Assembly (NCBI GenBank): GCA_945877135.1
Contig: CAMCQY010000017.1
Coordinates: 1-41,584 of the forward strand
Source of the DNA: Candidatus Kuenenia stuttgartensis
Lineage (GTDB): Bacteria; Planctomycetota; Planctomycetia; Pirellulales; UBA1268
Length of the DNA: 41,584 bases
Reading direction: 5' to 3'
Shown: positions 36,713 to 41,584 of the stretch, piece by piece
Layout: every line of letters begins with the position of its first letter
Numbering within the stretch: position 1 is the stretch's first letter
Notes under the pieces: model-generated
The model's database searches: none
What the model was told of the DNA's origin: nothing
The model's input: only the letters and a program-made list of their open reading frames with translations
Translations under genes and position numbers: made by a program

Positions 36713-39025
36713 ATGATTCGAGAAAGAACTGCCCACCATGCAGGCCGCGCCACTGGTGCGGAGGCGAGGAGCACCCGCCACCGCGACATCCGTCGCCGAG
36801 CGTGGCTGCGGGCGGTGGCCATGTGGATCGTTGCCGCCGCGGCCGTGCCGTCGTCGCTCCTGGCCCAGCCAACCGCCGAACAGTCGTGGCATGTCGCGCT
36901 GACGGGCGACGATGCCGATCCGGGCACGCTGGAACAGCCGTTTGCAACCCTGGAGCGGGCTCGAGACGCAGCGCGGGAGGCGCGAGGCCGGCCGCGGTTC
37001 GCGACCGACCCACGGCTGGTGATCTCTCTGGCGCCCGGGATCCACCGGCGCAGCCAGCCGCTTGAACTCGACTCGCGTGATCATGGCATCGTCATCCGTG
37101 GACAAGCAGACCGATCGGCACGGCTCCACGCCGGCCGACCCATTCCTGGCAACTCGATCCGCCGCGTGACCGACGCCGCCATTCTCGATCGGCTTGCCCC
37201 CGCCGCGCAGGACCATGTGGTTGCAATCGATCTGGCAGCCGCCGGAGTGCGGCCGTTCAAGGAGCCTCCGGTCATGTTCACCGACGGCGGCGGTCTGCCC
37301 GATCTCTACCTGGATGACACGCCGCTGCCCTTGTCGCGCTGGCCGAACGATGGCAACGCCGTGATGGAAAAGGTGCTCGACCGCGGCACCTGGTCGGGCA
37401 AACCTGCGGAACGCCGCGGTGGCACGTTCCTCTCAACTCTCGATCCGCAGGGCGAGTGGCGACCAAGTCGATGGCGGGGGGCCGACGGCGTCTGGCTCGA
37501 GGGCTACTGGCGGGTGCCATGGATTCCGCAGGCGGTCCGCATCGCGACGATCGATCCAGCCAATCGCACGATCACGCATGCCACGGCCATTCCCGGTGGC
37601 ATCGGCTCGAAGTACGCGGCCAAGGGCTCGCTCGGCGATGGCAAGGAACCGTGGTGCGCCGTGAACGTGCTCGAAGAGATCGACGTAGCGGGCGAATGGT
37701 GCATCGATTTCGCCAAGCAGCTGATCTACCTCTGGCCGCCACGTCCAATCGGCGCCAGAGACAACAGTGGCATCACCGTGGCGGATCAGACGCTGCCGCT
37801 GATTCGGCTCCGCGAGACGAAGGACGTCAGCATCGAACGGCTTTCGATCGAGGGCGGCCTGGCCAATGGCATCGAAATCGTGGGCGGGTCGGGCAACACG
37901 GTCGCCGGCTGCCTGCTGCGAAATCTCGGCGGCACCGCGGTGACGATCCTCGACGGCACCGACAACGGCGTCCGGAGTTGCGACATCCACACCATCGGCG
38001 AGGCGGGCATCCGTCTCACCGGCGGCGATCGGGCCACGCTCTCGCCCTGCCGCAACTTCGCGACCAACAACGACGTGAGCGACGTCGGTCGCCGACGGAA
38101 GACATGGGCGGCGGCGATCCACGTGGGATCGCTCGTCGGACAATTCGACTATGGCAACGCCGTGGGCTGCCGCGTGACCCACAACTTCCTGCATGACCTT
38201 CCGCATGCCGCGGTGCTCTACGAAGGCAACGACAATGTTCTCGAGGCCAACGAGGTCTGCCGCATCGCACTCACGTCGGGCGACGTCGGCGCGTTCTACA
38301 CGCGGCAGGACTGGACCAGCCGCGGCAACCTGCTGCGGCAGAACTACGTGCATGACTGTCCGCGAGCCAACGCCTTCTACATCGACGACGGCGACTCGGG
38401 GGACACGGTCGAAGCGAACGTCGTGGTGCGTTGCGGCTGCGGCCCCTTTATCGGCGGTGGACACGACAACGTCGTCCGCAACAACCTGATCATCGACTGT
38501 GAGATCGGCATCCACTTCGACAGCCGTGGGGTTAGCCGCGGCTACGCCACGCATCCCGGCTACCGTCGCCGCGTCGAATCGGCCCAGCCGGATGCGCCAC
38601 CATGGAGCGAACGCTACCCAAGCCTTACGCGTCTGATCGCCCCAACCCTCGACACGTCCGGCGTGGTCGGCGCGCCCCACGGCAACCTGATCACGGGCAA
38701 TGTCACCGCCGGCTGCAAAAAGCCGCTGCGACTCTCGGGCAAGCCGGCTGAACTCCGCGACAACACCGTCGAGGGCAACGTCGATCTGGGAGACGAACAC
38801 CCCGTGTTCGCGGATGAGGCGGCCGGTGACCTGCGACTTACCCCGGGGTCACCGGTGCTTCGAGCGATTCCATCGATGTCGCAGCTGGCCCGCGACTCGT
38901 TCGGACTGCAGCGTGACGCATACCGCCCCACGTTGCCCGCGTCGCGACAGCCCGTGGCGACACCGTCGTCGACGCCTCGCTTCGACTCCCAGACGGATCT
39001 CGACGCCACCAATCGCGGGAAGTAA
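36713..39025 (+). CDS. Exported right-handed parallel beta-helix protein (GH141/PL-like)
   Basis: A 770-residue protein. A basic N-terminus precedes a hydrophobic segment MWIVAAAAVPSSLLAQP, so it is exported. WHVALTGDDADPGTLEQPFATL with RARDAAREARG is the opening of many secreted beta-helix glycan enzymes. Residues about 330-620 are parallel beta-helix turns with N and G ladders: NGIEIVGGSGNTVAGCLLRN, VLYEGNDNVLEANEV, FYIDDGDSGDTVEANVVVRC. GH141, PL or epimerase folds are all possible; catalytic residues cannot be named by eye. The start is uncertain: 36713 (GAGGA upstream) or 36821. It is followed at 180 bases by the CE15 gene. Confidence 0.78.
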   Translation: MIRERTAHHAGRATGAEARSTRHRDIRRRAWLRAVAMWIVAAAAVPSSLLAQPTAEQSWHVALTGDDADPGTLEQPFATLERARDAAREARGRPRFATDPRLVISLAPGIHRRSQPLELDSRDHGIVIRGQADRSARLHAGRPIPGNSIRRVTDAAILDRLAPAAQDHVVAIDLAAAGVRPFKEPPVMFTDGGGLPDLYLDDTPLPLSRWPNDGNAVMEKVLDRGTWSGKPAERRGGTFLSTLDPQGEWRPSRWRGADGVWLEGYWRVPWIPQAVRIATIDPANRTITHATAIPGGIGSKYAAKGSLGDGKEPWCAVNVLEEIDVAGEWCIDFAKQLIYLWPPRPIGARDNSGITVADQTLPLIRLRETKDVSIERLSIEGGLANGIEIVGGSGNTVAGCLLRNLGGTAVTILDGTDNGVRSCDIHTIGEAGIRLTGGDRATLSPCRNFATNNDVSDVGRRRKTWAAAIHVGSLVGQFDYGNAVGCRVTHNFLHDLPHAAVLYEGNDNVLEANEVCRIALTSGDVGAFYTRQDWTSRGNLLRQNYVHDCPRANAFYIDDGDSGDTVEANVVVRCGCGPFIGGGHDNVVRNNLIIDCEIGIHFDSRGVSRGYATHPGYRRRVESAQPDAPPWSERYPSLTRLIAPTLDTSGVVGAPHGNLITGNVTAGCKKPLRLSGKPAELRDNTVEGNVDLGDEHPVFADEAAGDLRLTPGSPVLRAIPSMSQLARDSFGLQRDAYRPTLPASRQPVATPSSTPRFDSQTDLDATNRGK

Positions 39026-39205
39026 TCACGGCGGCATGGGAATCAAGACTCGACGCCAGGCGTGAAGGGGCGGAGTCTGAGTGGTATACAACATCAGTTC
39101 GCTGGAGGACCTGGATGACGAAGGGTTCCCAGACGAGACCGATGGACGAGCGGGCGAATCCATGGAACGAACACAACACAGCCCCAGCAATCCTGGAAGC
39201 AACGA

Positions 39206-41236
39206 ATGAGATATGCAACGACCGCGACGCTCTTTCTGCTGGCTGGAATGACTTCACCCATGCTCGCCCCTCGCGCCGCCGAGCCCAACTACGACGAGGC
39301 CGCCGTCAGGCAGTACACGCTGCCCGACGTGCTTGCCGGGCCGGACGGCAGGCCCGTCTCCTCGGCCGACGCCTGGAAGCAAACCTCGCGGCCGCACCAG
39401 TTCGAGCTGCTGGAAAAGTTTGTCTACGGCAGGCGGCTGCCGGCGGTGCCGGTGACGGCGGTGGGGGACGTGGAACGGGCCGACATCACGCTGCCGGGCG
39501 ATGTCGCGGCCGTTCGGGTGCAGGCAAGGCTCAAGCTGGGTGAGGCCGCCGACGCACCAGCCACCGAAGTCCTGCTCTATCTCCCCAGAGATATGCCCAA
39601 GGCCACCTCGCCCAACACATCCCACCGCGTGCCGGTCTTCCTCAATCTCAACTTCCGCGGCAATCACGCCGAGCATGCCGACGCCGCCATCCGGCTCTCG
39701 ACCACCTGGATGCCCGACGACAAGGCCGCCGCGATCGTCGACCACCGCGCCACTGAGGCCTCGAGGGGCACGAGCGGCCAGCGATGGCCCGTCGAAGCGA
39801 TGCTGGCCCGTGGCTATGGCATGGCCACCGCCTCCTGTGGCGATGTCTTCCCCGACCGGGCTGATGGCCGCACCGCGAGCGCACTGAAGTCAGTCGGCCG
39901 GCCGGTCGAAGGAGACCTTCCTGCTGACGAACCGGGCGCGATCGCCACGTGGGCCTGGCAGCTCTCCCGCATCCTCGACTGGCTCGTCACGCTGCCGGAG
40001 GTCGATCCCACTCAGGTGATCGTCGTCGGATTTTCACGACTTGGAAAGGCGGCACTCTGGGCCGGCGCCTGCGACGAACGCTTCGCCATGGTGGTTTCGA
40101 ACGAATCGGGCTGCGGCGGTGCGGCCCTCTCGCGCCGCAACTTTGGCGAGACGGTCGGCGTGATCACGAAGCGATTCCCGCACTGGTTCTGCCCCGCCTT
40201 TGCGACCTATGCCGACCGGGAAGTGGAACTCCCTTGCGACCAGCACACGCTGCTGGCGATGGTCGCACCGCGGCCGCTCGTGGTGGCCAGCGCCGTGGAG
40301 GATCGCTGGGCCGACCCGCGTGGCGAATTCCTCTCGGCCGTCGCCGCGGAGCCGGTCTGGAAACTCTTCGGCCTCACCGGCCTGGGCACGAATGACTATC
40401 CCGCGGCCGACAAGCCCGTCGGTGAATCGATCACCTACTACGTCCGCAGCGGTCGTCACGAACTGCTTTCATACGACTGGCAGCGGTTCGCCGACATCGC
40501 CGACCGCACGCTCCGCAAGCAGACACCGCCGCCAGCCGATGGCTACCCCGCCTTTCACCCGGTGCAGTCGCCGCTGCCGGTGACGCCGCCGGCCGGTGCG
40601 ATCGTACTTCTGCCAGAACGTGTCGATGCGACCACCGACCTGAAGACGTTCGTCGGCATGTCCGGCGGGCCGATCGACTGGAAGATCGACGATGGCACGC
40701 TCCAGGTGCAGACGACGGAGAAGCATGCCAATCACATCGTCTCCACCATGCTGTTCCGCGACGCCGACATCCACGCCGAGTTCATGACGTCGCCTGAGGC
40801 AAAGGGCAACAGTGGACTCTACCTGCACGGCCACTATGAGATGCAGATCTATGACTCATTTGGCGTGCAGCCGCCGACGGATCAGGACGAGGGCAGCCTC
40901 TACCGATTCGGACGGCCGATCGTGAATGCCAGCCTGCCCACGGGCCAGTGGCAGGTCTACGACATCCGCTTCATTGCGCCCCGGCGTGATGCTGCGGGCC
41001 GGATTGCGAAGCCGGGCAGTGTGACGGCATGGCTCAACGGACGGCTCGTGCAGAATGAACTTCGATTTACCGAACCGCGTTCGCCCTACACGCCCTACAA
41101 GCATGGCGTGACCGACTCTCTCAAGGGTGTCGAAAGGCACCTGCTCGCCACCGGCGAGGGCCCGCTCTTCCTTCAGGATCACGGCAGCCCCACGCGGTTT
41201 CGCAACGTCTGGATCAAGCGACTCGACACGCCGTGA
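39206..41236 (+). CDS. CE15 glucuronoyl esterase fused to DUF1080 (3-keto-disaccharide hydrolase) domain
   Basis: A 676-residue exported protein. The signal runs to about residue 25 (APRAAEP). Residues 30-435 are carbohydrate esterase family 15: the nucleophile Ser277 in VVGFSRLGKAAL, Glu300 in NESGCGG exactly 23 residues later as in bacterial CE15, and His418 in SGRHELLSYDW. CE15 enzymes break the ester between glucuronoxylan and lignin. Residues about 465-673 are DUF1080: KIDDGTLQVQTTEKHANHIV, NSGLYLHGHYEMQIYDSFGV. GGAAG precedes the ATG. It is the last gene of the divergent pair. Confidence 0.88.
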   Translation: MRYATTATLFLLAGMTSPMLAPRAAEPNYDEAAVRQYTLPDVLAGPDGRPVSSADAWKQTSRPHQFELLEKFVYGRRLPAVPVTAVGDVERADITLPGDVAAVRVQARLKLGEAADAPATEVLLYLPRDMPKATSPNTSHRVPVFLNLNFRGNHAEHADAAIRLSTTWMPDDKAAAIVDHRATEASRGTSGQRWPVEAMLARGYGMATASCGDVFPDRADGRTASALKSVGRPVEGDLPADEPGAIATWAWQLSRILDWLVTLPEVDPTQVIVVGFSRLGKAALWAGACDERFAMVVSNESGCGGAALSRRNFGETVGVITKRFPHWFCPAFATYADREVELPCDQHTLLAMVAPRPLVVASAVEDRWADPRGEFLSAVAAEPVWKLFGLTGLGTNDYPAADKPVGESITYYVRSGRHELLSYDWQRFADIADRTLRKQTPPPADGYPAFHPVQSPLPVTPPAGAIVLLPERVDATTDLKTFVGMSGGPIDWKIDDGTLQVQTTEKHANHIVSTMLFRDADIHAEFMTSPEAKGNSGLYLHGHYEMQIYDSFGVQPPTDQDEGSLYRFGRPIVNASLPTGQWQVYDIRFIAPRRDAAGRIAKPGSVTAWLNGRLVQNELRFTEPRSPYTPYKHGVTDSLKGVERHLLATGEGPLFLQDHGSPTRFRNVWIKRLDTP

Positions 41237-41490
41237 GGTCAGACGGGCACGACCGCCCCCGACCGACTCCAGATGCTGAGGAGCCGGTCGGAGGCACGCG
41301 CAGGAGCCGGTGAATTCTGCGGCTCACGAGCGATATATGATTCGTCCAAGAGCCTCCCGTAGCAGAATCCGCCGGCGACGAGCATGCCGCAGCCGGCGGG
41401 CTGGATTCAGCACGCAGCCACAGCGTCAGCGTAAAATCCGGACAAGTTAAGAAATCGCCGCCACGATTGGACGGCTTCTTTCACGAACAA
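41237..41490. other. 254-base convergent gap without a supported gene
   Basis: It lies between the CE15 stop and the glnB stop, both genes running toward it. CGCCGGCGACGAGCATGCCG with CAGCCGGCGGGC around 41370-41401 can form a short GC-rich stem, without a clear T-tract. A minus-strand frame of 48 codons (41239-41385) exists but has no ribosome site. Nothing else is seen. Confidence 0.4.
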
Positions 41491-41584
41491 CTAGATCGCG
41501 GCCGCGGCGGTTTCGCCGGTCCGAATCCGCACCACCTCGGCGAGGTTTGTCACAAAGATCTTGCCGTCGCCGACCTGGCCGGTC
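41491..41584 (-). CDS. glnB: Nitrogen regulatory protein P-II, C-terminal end (runs off the window)
   Basis: The last 30 residues of a P-II protein: TGQVGDGKIFVTNLAEVVRI followed by RTGETAAAAI and a TAG stop. The GDGKIFV step and the RIRTGE..AI end are the P-II C-terminal signature. P-II trimers sense 2-oxoglutarate and ATP/ADP and adjust nitrogen assimilation. The T-loop with the uridylylation Tyr is outside the window, so GlnB and GlnK cannot be separated; no amtB or glnA is visible. Confidence 0.88.
   Translation of the reverse strand, partial: TGQVGDGKIFVTNLAEVVRIRTGETAAAAI

Noticed and set aside
36537-37013. N-terminal extension of the sigma factor by 159 residues
   Set aside because: Composition is Pro/Arg/Ser-rich and it runs across the divergent promoter region and the beginning of the opposite gene.
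37433-38800. Minus-strand open frame of 455 codons opposite the beta-helix gene
   Set aside because: Its Val/Asp/Ala-rich translation mirrors the beta-helix coding strand; no start signal or motif.
39115-39543. Plus-strand frame starting MTKGSQTRPMDERA before the CE15 gene
   Set aside because: It continues out of frame through the CE15 coding region into an Arg-rich translation; only the CE15 frame has a signal peptide and ribosome site.
41239-41385. Minus-strand frame of 48 codons starting MLVAGGFCYG
   Set aside because: No ribosome site, no recognisable relative, and short enough to arise by chance.

Overview
The window comes from a GC-rich bacterium of the phylum Planctomycetota, most likely the order Pirellulales. 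The strongest sign is a DUF1559 protein with a pilin-type N-terminus. It lies in one operon with an ECF sigma factor and a membrane-anchored lectin-like regulator, beside sulfatase-free polysaccharide genes (heparinase-like lyase, sialate O-acetylesterase, CE15 esterase fused to DUF1080). PurA, CdsA, YbeY and MutY carry unusual signature residues, and several intergenic spaces hold short palindromic dispersed repeats. No tRNA, rRNA, CRISPR array, transposase or phage gene was seen.

Positions 1-7590, minus strand, hold a tight and mostly overlapping gene train: a RluA-type pseudouridine synthase, a GcvH-like lipoyl carrier, a CobW-type GTPase, a radical SAM enzyme, a small protein resembling the cysteine-rich N-terminus of HdrA, a 2x[4Fe-4S] protein, a DUF116-polyprenyl synthetase fusion, and the start of a terpene-cyclase/prenyltransferase-repeat protein. 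This joins isoprenoid chemistry to radical and iron-sulfur redox chemistry. I know of no described pathway with this composition, so it is the best candidate for an undescribed system.

Positions 7927-22764 are mainly housekeeping genes. The run is purA, uppS, cdsA, phoH, pgpH (HD phosphodiesterase), ybeY, a CNNM/CBS protein, recO, a BamD-like TPR lipoprotein and lptE. A 59-residue remnant of a GDSL/SGNH hydrolase follows lptE in frame. Then come mutY (minus) and a divergent TPR-tmk-holB run. The theme is envelope precursor synthesis, RNA maturation, repair and outer-membrane assembly.

Positions 23067-28830 hold a large unrecognised Pro/Gln-rich exported or anchored protein, fumC and a Tat-exported beta-propeller protein.

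Positions 28846-41236 form a sigma-controlled polysaccharide region. On the minus strand, sigma, lectin-like anti-sigma candidate, DUF1559, small lipoprotein, heparinase-like enzyme and sialate O-acetylesterase form one probable operon. Diverging from it are a parallel beta-helix protein and a CE15-DUF1080 fusion. The enzyme set fits an acetylated, uronic-acid-containing glycan. The window ends in the C-terminus of a P-II protein (glnB) on the minus strand.
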